Assembly (NCBI GenBank): GCA_003663055.1
Contig: QMZF01000007.1
Coordinates: 1-11,560, forward strand
Source: Archaeoglobales archaeon
GTDB lineage: Archaea > Halobacteriota > Archaeoglobi > Archaeoglobales > Archaeoglobaceae
Direction: 5' to 3'
Length of the DNA: 11,560 nt
Shown: piece after piece, positions 5,564 to 11,560 of the stretch
Numbering within the stretch: position 1 is the first letter of the stretch
Layout of the letters: each line of letters opens with the position of its first letter
Program-made: the position numbers and the translations under genes
Notes under the pieces: model-generated
What the model saw: only the letters and a program-made list of their open reading frames with translations
Databases searched by the model: none
What the model was told of the DNA's origin: nothing

Positions 5564-6799
5564 TCAGACTTCAAATGCTTCTAAGGACGTTACGCTTTTC
5601 ATAGTCCTTTCAACAACGGAAAGAGCCTCAAGCCTATAATCCTCAAGCAGGGTTTGCTTTATTGGCTCTATGGGTACGTCTAGCTTTATTTCCCTCGTCC
5701 TCCCGTATCTCCCCTTGGAGATTACGATTGAGTTTATAATTCCCAACATGTCCAGTTCAGCTATGAGATCGCTGATCCTTCGTTGCGTTAGACAGTCTAT
5801 GTTCAACTTCCTGCAAAGTGTCCTGTAAACGGCATAAACTTCGCCAGTTGTAAATTTCCTCATTCCTGATTCGGTTAGCACGATCATTCCGAACAGCAAA
5901 ACCTTGCTTTGCGTCGGTAAGGTTCTAACAGCCTCAACAACGTGGTCGGTTTCAATTTTCCTTACGGCCTTCTTAACGTGCTCCCTCGTAATCCTATCAG
6001 CATTCTCCTTTTCCGCTATTTCTCCGCTGACCCTCAGGAGGTCTAGAGCCTTTCTCGCATCTCCGTGCTCTTGAGCAGCCAAAGCGGCACAGTAAGGGAT
6101 TACGTCGTCGTCAAGCACACCCTCGTAAAATGCGAGTTCTGCACGCTGTGCGAGTATGTCCTTTAGTTGTTCGGCATTGTACGGCGGGAATATCAACTCC
6201 TCCTCGCTCAATGAACTCAAAACCCTCGGATCTAGGAAGTTCTTAAACTTTAGGTCGTTTGATATGCCGATTATGCTCACTCTTGCGTTTTCAAGTTCTC
6301 CATTTATTCGGGAGAGATTGTAGAGGACATCATCGCCCTTTTTCACGAGCTTGTCTATTTCATCCAACACGATAACAATCGTCTGATTCTTGGAATCTAT
6401 CGCCTTCTTCACCTCCTCGTAAACCTGATCTGTAGGCCAGCCAGTCATGGGCACGTTTCTTCCCAAAACTTTGGCTAGCGTCGCAAGAACACGGTATTGT
6501 GTATCTATAAGTTCGCAGTTGAGGTAGTGAACGTAGCAGTGCACGTTAAGCTTTTTGCTCATCGTCTCGAGCTGATTTCCTACAAATTTTACGGTAGCCG
6601 TCTTTCCTGTCCCGGTTTTACCATATATAAGCACATTTGACGGCGTCTCGCCCTTTAACGCTGGAACGAGGATTGAAGCAAGGCTTTCAATCTGTTCTTT
6701 CCTGTGCGGAAGATAATCTGGTGTGTACGAATGTCTCAGCACGTCTCTGTTACGGAAAATCTTTGGTTGGGCAATTAGAGACTCGAATATGTTTCGCAT
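5564..6799 (-). CDS. cdc6: Orc1/Cdc6 replication initiator
   Basis: This 411-residue AAA+ initiator binds origin recognition boxes and loads the MCM helicase. It has Walker A GKTGTGKT (60-67), Walker B IVLDEID with Asp146-Glu147, sensor 1 Asn181 (GISNDLKF), and sensor 2 with Arg249 (HGDARKALDLLR). A C-terminal winged helix (about 295-385) contains FTTGEVYAVYRTLC and LTQRRISDLIAELDMLGII, the DNA-reading helix and wing. The N-terminus (RHSYTPDYLPHRKEQIE) is typical. The start is set at the ATG of 6799, because GGTGG at 6806-6810 sits 6 bases before it; a TTG two codons upstream is too close to that site. A GC-rich hairpin abuts the ribosome binding site. The upstream 260 bases look like an origin, the usual place for an archaeal orc1/cdc6 gene. 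Confidence 0.95.
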   Translation of the reverse strand: MRNIFESLIAQPKIFRNRDVLRHSYTPDYLPHRKEQIESLASILVPALKGETPSNVLIYGKTGTGKTATVKFVGNQLETMSKKLNVHCYVHYLNCELIDTQYRVLATLAKVLGRNVPMTGWPTDQVYEEVKKAIDSKNQTIVIVLDEIDKLVKKGDDVLYNLSRINGELENARVSIIGISNDLKFKNFLDPRVLSSLSEEELIFPPYNAEQLKDILAQRAELAFYEGVLDDDVIPYCAALAAQEHGDARKALDLLRVSGEIAEKENADRITREHVKKAVRKIETDHVVEAVRTLPTQSKVLLFGMIVLTESGMRKFTTGEVYAVYRTLCRKLNIDCLTQRRISDLIAELDMLGIINSIVISKGRYGRTREIKLDVPIEPIKQTLLEDYRLEALSVVERTMKSVTSLEAFEV

Positions 6800-6809
6800 A
6801 ATCAACCAC

Positions 6810-6831
6810 CCGGGACATGATGAGTTCCCGG
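6810..6831 (-). promoter_or_regulatory. GC-rich hairpin next to the cdc6 ribosome binding site
   Basis: In the mRNA sense, CCGGGA pairs with TCCCGG across a 10-base loop (ACTCATCATG). The 3' arm runs directly into the GGTGG ribosome binding site at 6806-6810, sharing one base. If transcription starts upstream of 6831 the stem would sit in the cdc6 leader. It could alternatively be a protein-binding dyad of the origin. The function is inferred only. Confidence 0.35.
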
Positions 6832-6904
6832 CCTTGCTTTAAGAACTTTACCATTCCGGCCTAAATTTATTTAGATAGAATAAATAACGTTCAGAAAAGT
6901 TTTA

Positions 6905-6929
6905 TTCGATAAGTCAATGATTAATCGAA
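6905..6929. repeat. Inverted repeat TTCGAT-N13-ATCGAA
   Basis: The 6-base arms at 6905-6910 and 6924-6929 are perfect, with a 13-base AT-rich spacer. It lies in the AT-rich part of the candidate origin. The arms are short, so chance occurrence cannot be excluded. Confidence 0.35.
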
Positions 6930-6933
6930 CCCC

Positions 6934-6961
6934 TATCATAACTTAATTAAATATTGTGATA
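6934..6961. repeat. Imperfect dyad around TTAATTAA
   Basis: TATCATAA (6934-6941) and TTGTGATA (6954-6961) pair at 7 of 8 positions and flank the palindrome TTAATTAA at 6943-6950, almost centred on it. The segment sits 8 bases from the origin recognition box and may be part of the duplex unwinding region. Confidence 0.35.
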
Positions 6962-6968
6962 ATAATGG

Positions 6969-6988
6969 CCCTTTGTTTCTACTGGAAA
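6969..6988 (-). other. Origin recognition box (ORB-like)
   Basis: The minus strand reads TTTCCAGTAGAAACAAAGGG. It differs at one core base (A for G) from the archaeal ORB core as I know it, TTCCAGTGGAAACAAAGGG, including the dyad half-sites and the G-run at its 3' end. ORBs bind Orc1/Cdc6 in a polar way; here the G-rich side points toward the AT-rich DNA and cdc6. No second copy was found by eye in the gap. Confidence 0.65.
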
Positions 6989-7026
6989 TCGGGAAGATAA
7001 ATATTGGCGCATGCAGATAAGCTTTA

Positions 7027-7051
7027 ACAAAAAATAGATTATCAAAAAATC
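7027..7051 (-). terminator. T-tract terminator after the radical SAM gene
   Basis: In the mRNA sense, two runs of six T (GATTTTTTGATAATCTATTTTTTG) follow the stop codon at 7066 within 40 bases. This is the usual form of an archaeal intrinsic terminator and would end the long minus-strand block before the candidate origin. Confidence 0.45.
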
Positions 7052-7065
7052 CAAAGAATGGAAAA

Positions 7066-8649
7066 TCACGATGCAAAAAAGTCCTTCACCTCATCAAAGT
7101 TCTCTACAAGCTGCGCAACCTCTCTGAGGTCTTTAAAAGGTCTGCTGGTAACTATTTTTGCAGCAGTTTTCCTTCCTATTCCTGGAATTGCTTCTAGCTG
7201 GTCTATACTCGCTCTATTTACGTCAAGAGTCTCTACCGCAGTTACTGAGCGCATTCCATAGCCTATAACCCTCGCGTCTACTATCTCATTTCTTTTATAG
7301 CGGCCTATAAGGCCTACAAGAAGTGGATAGCTCCCCATCTGCCTTGCAAAGGTTAATTTACCTTCAACAACTTCACATCTTAGATCTGTAAGTTTTCTTC
7401 CTACCGGCACAATTTTACGAAGCATCTCTCTGTCAATTTCCTCTCTAACTCTTTTTTTGAATATTTTGAAGTACCTTTTGTGCTTTCTGAGGTTTTTATC
7501 CCCAAACTTTTCCATTTTTGTTCCGGGAATTATCTTAACCTGTCTGATATTTATCCTCCTGAGCAGCAAGCCCCTTTGTAGTACTTCTGCTAAAAATTCG
7601 TAGTTTTTCTGGAACGTTTCCTTGGTCTCTCCCTTCAGACCAACAACGAAGTTAATGCCTGGAAGAAAGTAAGGCATTCCGTTGTAGCCTGCAGTTTTGC
7701 CGTAGCGATTGACCAGTTCTATTGCATCCATTACTTCTTCTGGATGGGCTGCGAGGGTGTTAAGTCTGATTACTTTCTCATCGGCACTTTCAAGGCCAAA
7801 AGCTGCAACGTTACCTGGAGTCTGGTAAATAACTATCGTTTTAATAATCTTTTTACTTTCTTCTGGATATTCTGCGATCGTCTTTGGGTTTACGTTGTCC
7901 AAATGCAGTGTTTTTATCTTCGGACATCTCCTCCATATCTCCCGATGGAAGGCAAGCATGAATTCAGCGTTGGGCTTCGGAACCTCGTAGCTGAAGTCCG
8001 CCATGTACGTAAAGAAGTCCGTTTGTCTTCCAATTCTGAAGTGTCTCACGCCTGCAGCATATAGAGATTCGATTTCGTCAAGCACAGCGCTGGGATTCCT
8101 CATCTTCGGTTTTCCATGCACGAACTCCATGCAGAAGGAGCATTTCCTCCAGTAACACCCTCTATACGTTTCTATCTCGCATATCACGTGGGGAAAGTCG
8201 GGATGTTGCCTCACCACTTCGCTGCCAAGCACCGCAAAGCTATCGAGGTTGAACTCTTTCTCTTTTCCCGCAAATCTGCATAGCAATTCGAAAAGCCTTC
8301 TCTCAAAGGGGTAATCGAGGACGCCAAGTTCTTCTCTCTCTTTTGCCTTTAGTTCAAGGGCTACCGGGCCGACTATTATTTTTTCTCCAGGCAAAGAAAT
8401 TGCCTCTTCAAGGCTTAGCGGCTTCGCGGCGAGGTACTTTCCGGGAACTATCGCTCCAGCTATTACGATGATGAGATCATAATTTTTGAGAATCGTCGGC
8501 TTTTCCCTGACTTCTTCAGCTGTGAGGTACCTTGCAGCTATGCCAAGGCTCTTCAGCATTCCATAGATGTAGCGGGGATATGGGGAGATATAAGGCGGTA
8601 CACCCAGGCAAGAAGGCTCGTCAACGTAGCCGTCAACGATCGCAAGCAT
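7066..8649 (-). CDS. Radical SAM protein with C-terminal helix-hairpin-helix (COG1031-like)
   Basis: The ATG at 8649 gives 527 residues; positions here count one extra residue from the TTG at 8652. An N-terminal Rossmann-like domain (about 1-155) precedes a radical SAM core. The iron-sulfur cysteines are Cys166, Cys171 and Cys174 in ETYRGCYWRKCSFC, a CX4CX2C spacing rather than the canonical CX3CX2C. The core continues with GVRHFRIGRQTDFFTY, FGLESADEKVI and PYFLPGINFVVGLKGET. A basic, TRAM-like region follows (about 415-470), then a ComEA-type helix-hairpin-helix, LDVNRASIDQLEAIPGIGRKTAAKIV (476-501), which suggests DNA or RNA binding. It resembles COG1031, for which I know no established reaction; a nucleic-acid or tRNA-modifying role is only a guess. 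The ATG is preferred because GGGGTGAT lies at the right distance; it overlaps the upstream stop by one base (TGATG). Confidence 0.85.
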   Translation of the reverse strand: MLAIVDGYVDEPSCLGVPPYISPYPRYIYGMLKSLGIAARYLTAEEVREKPTILKNYDLIIVIAGAIVPGKYLAAKPLSLEEAISLPGEKIIVGPVALELKAKEREELGVLDYPFERRLFELLCRFAGKEKEFNLDSFAVLGSEVVRQHPDFPHVICEIETYRGCYWRKCSFCMEFVHGKPKMRNPSAVLDEIESLYAAGVRHFRIGRQTDFFTYMADFSYEVPKPNAEFMLAFHREIWRRCPKIKTLHLDNVNPKTIAEYPEESKKIIKTIVIYQTPGNVAAFGLESADEKVIRLNTLAAHPEEVMDAIELVNRYGKTAGYNGMPYFLPGINFVVGLKGETKETFQKNYEFLAEVLQRGLLLRRINIRQVKIIPGTKMEKFGDKNLRKHKRYFKIFKKRVREEIDREMLRKIVPVGRKLTDLRCEVVEGKLTFARQMGSYPLLVGLIGRYKRNEIVDARVIGYGMRSVTAVETLDVNRASIDQLEAIPGIGRKTAAKIVTSRPFKDLREVAQLVENFDEVKDFFAS

Positions 8650-9638
8650 CAATCACCCCTCTGTATCTTTGCATGCGCTCCCACTATTGAGGCGCTGAGT
8701 TCTATGTTTCTTATTTCACATTTCTCATCGACTATGCTTCTCCAAACCTTCGTCCTTCTAAGAACAACGTTGTCGAATAGCACGCTGTCGCAAACGTCCG
8801 AATTCTCAATCAGGCAATCTCTGCCTATGTATGCGTACGGGCCGATTATTGAACGGCCAACGATTTTTGCACCTTTTTCTATTGTAACGGGCTCGATTAT
8901 CTTCGCAATTTTGTCTATCTCTTCAGCCTCAACGCTATGTTCCATGAAGAGGCGAAGCGCACTTAGGTAAGAGTCGGGACTTCCTATGTCGTACCAGTTT
9001 CCTTGAAACGCATAACCGTAGAGTTCGTCCCTCTGGCAGAGCCAACCTATAAAATCGCCCAAGTTATCTGCTCTCTCATCGCCGACGTATTCAGAAAGCA
9101 TTCCGCATACGTATGAAGGGAAGGCGTATATGCCTATTCCAACAAGCGTAGAAGGAGGATCAGCTGGCTTCTCAACGAACTTTACAACTCTTAAATCGTT
9201 GAGTTCTGCGACGCCGTAACGTTTGGCAAGTTCGTAATCACCAACGTCGTAAAGGGCGGTTACGGGCTTCCCCACTTTTTTGTAGAATTCAACGAAGTCG
9301 TCGAGATCAAAGGAAAAGAGGTTATCTCCAGCAACTACAAGCATCTCATTGCGGATTGTTGAGGCGACTTCTGCAAGGGCTCTTACTGCTCCAAGCTTTT
9401 CCTCCTCACGCATGCTCTCTTCAATAAATAATTCAACATCCTTTCCTTCAGCCCATTTCCTGAATTCGTACTCGAAGCGCCTGTTTGTAGATACGATTAC
9501 GGGACCAAACTTCTTTATTTTTTCATAAATGAAATCAATAATCTTTTTCTTACCTATAGGCAAGAGAGGTTTAGCCTTCGTTTTTGTTATCGGCCAAAGC
9601 CTCGTGGCGTATCCTCCGGCCATTATTACAACTTTCAT
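8649..9638 (-). CDS. NDP-sugar nucleotidyltransferase with left-handed beta-helix
   Basis: This 329-residue member of the glucose-1-phosphate thymidylyl/uridylyltransferase family (COG1208 type) makes NDP-sugar and pyrophosphate from a sugar 1-phosphate and an NTP. The nucleotide-binding loop is AGGYATRLWPITKTKAKPLLP (7-27). The metal-binding Asp105 is in AGDNLF, FVEKP (154-158) contacts the sugar, and WYDIGSPDSYL (215-225) closes the active site. Residues 248-320 hold hexapeptide-like repeats (VTIEKGAKIVGRSIIGPYAYIG) forming a short beta-helix, common in archaeal members and used for oligomerisation or an added acyltransferase activity. The substrate (glucose, mannose, N-acetylglucosamine) cannot be fixed from sequence. 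It starts 23 bases after the rsmA stop with no clear ribosome binding site; a TTTTATAC lies close upstream. It is co-directional with the ribosomal cluster and coupled to the radical SAM gene. Confidence 0.88.
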   Translation of the reverse strand: MKVVIMAGGYATRLWPITKTKAKPLLPIGKKKIIDFIYEKIKKFGPVIVSTNRRFEYEFRKWAEGKDVELFIEESMREEEKLGAVRALAEVASTIRNEMLVVAGDNLFSFDLDDFVEFYKKVGKPVTALYDVGDYELAKRYGVAELNDLRVVKFVEKPADPPSTLVGIGIYAFPSYVCGMLSEYVGDERADNLGDFIGWLCQRDELYGYAFQGNWYDIGSPDSYLSALRLFMEHSVEAEEIDKIAKIIEPVTIEKGAKIVGRSIIGPYAYIGRDCLIENSDVCDSVLFDNVVLRRTKVWRSIVDEKCEIRNIELSASIVGAHAKIQRGD

Positions 9639-9661
9639 GAAAGTGAGTTACGTATAAAATC

Positions 9662-10411
9662 TTAAAACTTTGCGCTTTTCACGATCGCTGCATAGTCTTC
9701 GGGTCTAAGATTTTCGGGTCTGAGGTTTACAAACTCCTTGGGGACGCTAACCCTAACACCCCTTTCCTTCATCCACTCCTCAATTATCTTACCAACTTTC
9801 TTTCTCCTTCTCGAAAAACAGAAACGCACGAGATCCTCAAAGAGCTCCAAGTTGTCAACAAAGATCTCAGGTTTTCTTATAAGTCTAACTATTGCCGAAT
9901 CTACTGCCGGTACCGGCTTAAAGGCTCTCCTTCCAACGAATTCAAGAATTTCTGGAGTGGCGTAAGCTCTAACGGTTGCGCTGAGCCTTCCGTATTTCCT
10001 GCCCCTCCTTGCAACGAGCCTTTCTGCAAACTCCCGCTGGTACATGATGACTGCTACATCAAAATCGTGTTTGAGAAGTTTGAACGTTAGGGGAGAAGAG
10101 ATGGAGTAGGGAATGTTCGAAACGAACTTGTTAAAGCTCGGAAACTTTACTTTGAGGGCGTCTCCATGGATAAGCACGAATCTTTCTCCTTCAATCTCCC
10201 TGCGAAACTTTTTTCTTAGAATTTCGATGAATCTCCCATCGATCTCTATTCCATAAACCTTTCCAGCCTTTCTGAGTAAAGCTGAAGTTAAAACTCCAGT
10301 TCCGCACCCCACTTCCAAAACCGTATCACTACAGCTGATAGACGCATAGTCTGCCATCCTATTTGCGATCGCTTTGTTAATGAGAATGTGCTGACCCTTA
10401 TGGAGTCTCAT
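9662..10411 (-). CDS. rsmA: 16S rRNA adenine dimethyltransferase RsmA/KsgA (Dim1)
   Basis: This 249-residue enzyme dimethylates two adjacent adenines in the 3'-terminal hairpin loop of 16S rRNA, a late step in small-subunit assembly. It begins MRLHKGQHILI, matching the GQHFL-type N-terminus. Next come SAM motif I LEVGCGTGVLT (32-42), Glu56 in GIEID, GDALKV (83-88), and the catalytic NIPYSISSP (99-107). The C-terminal helical domain has FSRRRKKVG (199-207), the conserved segment contacting rRNA, and ends in RPENLRPEDY (231-240). Length and motifs are full. Its ATG overlaps the DUF655 stop by 4 bases (ATGA), so it is translationally coupled. The order rpl21e-rpoF-DUF655-rsmA is the common euryarchaeal arrangement. 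Confidence 0.96.
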   Translation of the reverse strand: MRLHKGQHILINKAIANRMADYASISCSDTVLEVGCGTGVLTSALLRKAGKVYGIEIDGRFIEILRKKFRREIEGERFVLIHGDALKVKFPSFNKFVSNIPYSISSPLTFKLLKHDFDVAVIMYQREFAERLVARRGRKYGRLSATVRAYATPEILEFVGRRAFKPVPAVDSAIVRLIRKPEIFVDNLELFEDLVRFCFSRRRKKVGKIIEEWMKERGVRVSVPKEFVNLRPENLRPEDYAAIVKSAKF

Positions 10412-10986
10412 GCAGTAAACAGCTTGTACTTCGTGTTAGGATTCTGCAGTTCGTATATGATCCTGTTCACTATAAGCTTTTCAGGCTTTTGCAATCCCTT
10501 AACTCTGCTCGATATGTCCTCAAAGCTCTTAAAAGGCTCTTTTTTCCTCTCGTCGATGATTGCCCACATCGTCTTTTTTCCAACGCCCGGCAGTAACTCA
10601 AGCTGATGCAAGCGGGTGGTGATCGATTCAGCCTTATTGAAGAACTCGACAAACTTCTGCTCGTTTTGCTTTACCACATGCTCGAGAACGTAAGGCAGCT
10701 CAGATTTTGCTGCTGGTGTTAGATCGTCGTACCTTAGCTTTTTCTTTATCTTGTGAACCACATCACGTTCTCCCTTTCCTATGTACAGTCTATCCATCAC
10801 TAAGGGAGAGGAACCCTTCTTTAGACTTACTTCAAGTAGTGTAAAGTACTTTTCTCCAACGACTTGTGCAAGAGGTTCACGCCTGTGAATTGGCCTTTTA
10901 TCGTCTGGATGACCGTAAGGTAAGAAATCAAGAACGTAAGCGTAATCTTCAAGCTTCTCCTTGGACTTCTCCTTTCTTTCTTCCAT
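10408..10986 (-). CDS. DUF655 family helix-hairpin-helix protein
   Basis: With the start at 10986 this is a 192-residue soluble protein of the archaeal DUF655 family, whose function is not established. After a charged N-terminus comes DYAYVLDFLPYGHPDD (14-29), a small barrel-like segment with EPLAQVVGEKYFTLLEV (37-53), and then LYIGKGERDVVHKI (67-80). A helix-hairpin-helix is at 128-144 (LELLPGVGKKTMWAI), the type that binds nucleic acid backbones. Its fixed place between RNA polymerase subunit F and RsmA suggests a role with rRNA or the small subunit, which is inference. Two in-frame ATGs compete: 10986 has GGGTG 5 bases upstream and is preferred; 11001 would add five residues (MLGVA) but lacks a ribosome binding site. 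An internal promoter may lie just upstream. Confidence 0.88.
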   Translation of the reverse strand: MEERKEKSKEKLEDYAYVLDFLPYGHPDDKRPIHRREPLAQVVGEKYFTLLEVSLKKGSSPLVMDRLYIGKGERDVVHKIKKKLRYDDLTPAAKSELPYVLEHVVKQNEQKFVEFFNKAESITTRLHQLELLPGVGKKTMWAIIDERKKEPFKSFEDISSRVKGLQKPEKLIVNRIIYELQNPNTKYKLFTA

Positions 10987-11015
10987 GGCAACACCCAACA
11001 TTAAGAAAAACAGCA

Positions 11016-11025
11016 ATTATATTAA
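11016..11025 (-). promoter_or_regulatory. Possible internal TATA box before DUF655
   Basis: In the 50-base gap after rpoF the minus strand reads GAAAAGATTAATATAATT, a BRE-like purine run plus a TATA core. The predicted start of transcription is near 10995, between the two candidate ATGs of DUF655. It could give DUF655-rsmA some independence from the ribosomal promoter; the evidence is spacing and composition only. Confidence 0.35.
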
Positions 11026-11036
11026 TCTTTTCAAAA

Positions 11037-11387
11037 CTACCTGTACTTGTCTATCACTTCGAGAATTTCCTGTATTTGCTCGGGAGTTATGGTAAAACGC
11101 TCCTTAGCAAAAATAGTCCTTACCTCATCGGAAACTCTTGGCATTATGTCTACGAGCTTTACAGCCAAATCCTTCCTCCCAACCTGAGGGAGGGATGCAA
11201 GTTCTTCAACAAGCTTTTTAGCCTCTTCAGCAGAAAGCTTTGAAAAGGTTCTAAGATGCTTAAGGGCTCTCCTCGTTTCGAAGAGTAATTCAGCCCTTTT
11301 CTTTCTCTCTTCGGCTATCTTCTCCATTATCTCCTTCGCTTCTGCTATCGTTATGTACTCAAACTCCTTAACTTCCTTAAAGGCCAT
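11037..11387 (-). CDS. rpoF: DNA-directed RNA polymerase subunit F (Rpo4/Rpb4)
   Basis: This 116-residue Rpb4 homologue pairs with subunit E (Rpb7) to form the stalk of archaeal RNA polymerase, which helps in promoter opening and binds emerging RNA. It starts EVKEFEYITIAEAKEIMEKIAEER and has a helical HRDC-like C-terminal half with LKHLRTFSKLSAEEAKKLVEEL and EVRTIFAKERFTITPEQIQEILEVIDKY, which is characteristic. Length is normal (about 110-120). It begins 4 bases after the L21e stop; GTGAT spanning that stop can serve as ribosome binding site. The partner gene rpoE is not in the window. Confidence 0.94.
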   Translation of the reverse strand: MAFKEVKEFEYITIAEAKEIMEKIAEERKKRAELLFETRRALKHLRTFSKLSAEEAKKLVEELASLPQVGRKDLAVKLVDIMPRVSDEVRTIFAKERFTITPEQIQEILEVIDKYR

Positions 11388-11391
11388 AGTA

Positions 11392-11560
11392 TCACGCTTT
11401 AAGATGCTCGGGTCTAACGATCAGAGTCTTGTACTTTCCGCCGTCTCTTACCTCTACTAAATACGCTCTCCCTCTCTGGCCTATAATCCTTCCAGTTCTC
11501 CCCTGAAAGCGAGGATGAGGCATACCCTTGTGGACAGCGGAATCTATGTCTATATGAACG
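11392..11560 (-). CDS. rpl21e: 50S ribosomal protein L21e (eL21), 5' end outside window
   Basis: The last 55 residues of L21e are encoded, read from 11559; the start lies beyond the right edge. The sequence runs [20 protein letters not shown], then [17 protein letters not shown] and ends [12 protein letters not shown], matching the conserved C-terminus of archaeal L21e, including the MPHPRFxGRTGxxxGxRGRAY segment. Full-length family members are about 95-100 residues, so roughly half is present. The stop is TGA at 11392-11394. It is the first visible gene of the rpl21e-rpoF-DUF655-rsmA operon, whose promoter must lie outside. Confidence 0.95.
   Translation of the reverse strand, partial: VHIDIDSAVHKGMPHPRFQGRTGRIIGQRGRAYLVEVRDGGKYKTLIVRPEHLKA

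Larger units (their letters stand above)
6806..7065. other. Candidate replication origin (oriC)
   Basis: This is the longest non-coding stretch of the window (260 bases). It lies between the 5' end of cdc6 and the 3' end of the radical SAM gene. Its middle (about 6855-6966) is very AT-rich, with TTAATTAA at 6943-6950, a plausible unwinding element. It holds one near-consensus origin recognition box (6969-6988) and two dyads (6905-6929 and 6934-6961). Archaeal origins commonly sit directly upstream of orc1/cdc6. Only one clear box was found by eye, fewer than in well-mapped origins, so the call is an inference. Confidence 0.6.

Noticed and set aside
6806..7065. Second origin recognition box or tandem repeats in the cdc6 upstream region
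   Set aside because: I looked for TCCAGT/ACTGGA and GAAAC...GGG on both strands and found only the copy at 6969-6988; CGGCCT at 6830 and 6857 is too short to call a repeat.
10866..11243. Open plus-strand frame of about 125 codons opposite rpoF and DUF655
   Set aside because: It is antisense to two clearly recognised genes, has no promoter or ribosome binding site, and its translation looks like low-complexity shadow sequence.
1..11560. tRNA genes, CRISPR arrays, insertion sequences, toxin-antitoxin or defence genes
   Set aside because: No cloverleaf with GTTCRA arm, no spaced direct repeats, no transposase or defence domain was seen; nearly all the DNA is accounted for by housekeeping genes.

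Overview
This window looks like the chromosome of a hyperthermophilic euryarchaeon, most likely in or near Archaeoglobales. The evidence is an archaeal-type gene set (L21e, RpoF/Rpb4, TFS, S15 of the MARMHARR type, Orc1/Cdc6, archaeal dihydroneopterin aldolase, archaeosortase), Lys/Glu-rich proteins with AGG/AGA/ATA-rich codons, TATA boxes about 25 bases upstream of leaderless starts, GGTG/GGAGG ribosome binding sites, and frequent GTG or TTG starts. The genus is inferred from overall look; no 16S gene is present. Coding density is very high, and no mobile element, CRISPR array, tRNA or rRNA is visible.

Left part (1-3534). A DUF2299-like gene (minus) diverges from a tiny stand-alone EF-Tu domain-2-like protein (plus). 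That small gene overlaps, tail to tail by 13 bases, the last gene of a five-gene minus-strand operon. The operon reads archaeosortase, archaetidylserine decarboxylase (asd), archaetidylserine synthase (pssA), 7,8-dihydroneopterin aldolase (mptD) and a HemK2-type release-factor methyltransferase. Its first three genes form a coherent unit: PssA and Asd make archaetidylethanolamine-type lipid, and archaeosortase is thought to move C-terminally sorted surface proteins onto such a lipid.

Middle (3535-7065). A plus-strand run holds a PHP phosphoesterase, a Nudix hydrolase and transcription factor TFS, all with overlapping ends and non-ATG starts, then rps15 with its own promoter. It converges on a minus-strand orc1/cdc6 gene. 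The 260 bases upstream of cdc6 are AT-rich and carry a near-consensus origin recognition box plus two dyads, so this is a candidate replication origin.

Right part (7066-11560). One long minus-strand block reads rpl21e (truncated by the window edge), rpoF, DUF655, rsmA/ksgA, an NDP-sugar nucleotidyltransferase and a COG1031-like radical SAM protein with a C-terminal helix-hairpin-helix. The first four are the well-known euryarchaeal ribosome/transcription cluster. The last two look like a lineage-specific addition.

Most functions are housekeeping. The parts worth a second look are the lipid-anchoring cassette, the candidate origin with its cdc6 leader hairpin, unusual metal or substrate motifs in the radical SAM protein and PssA, and several conserved but poorly characterised proteins (DUF2299, DUF655, the solo EF domain).
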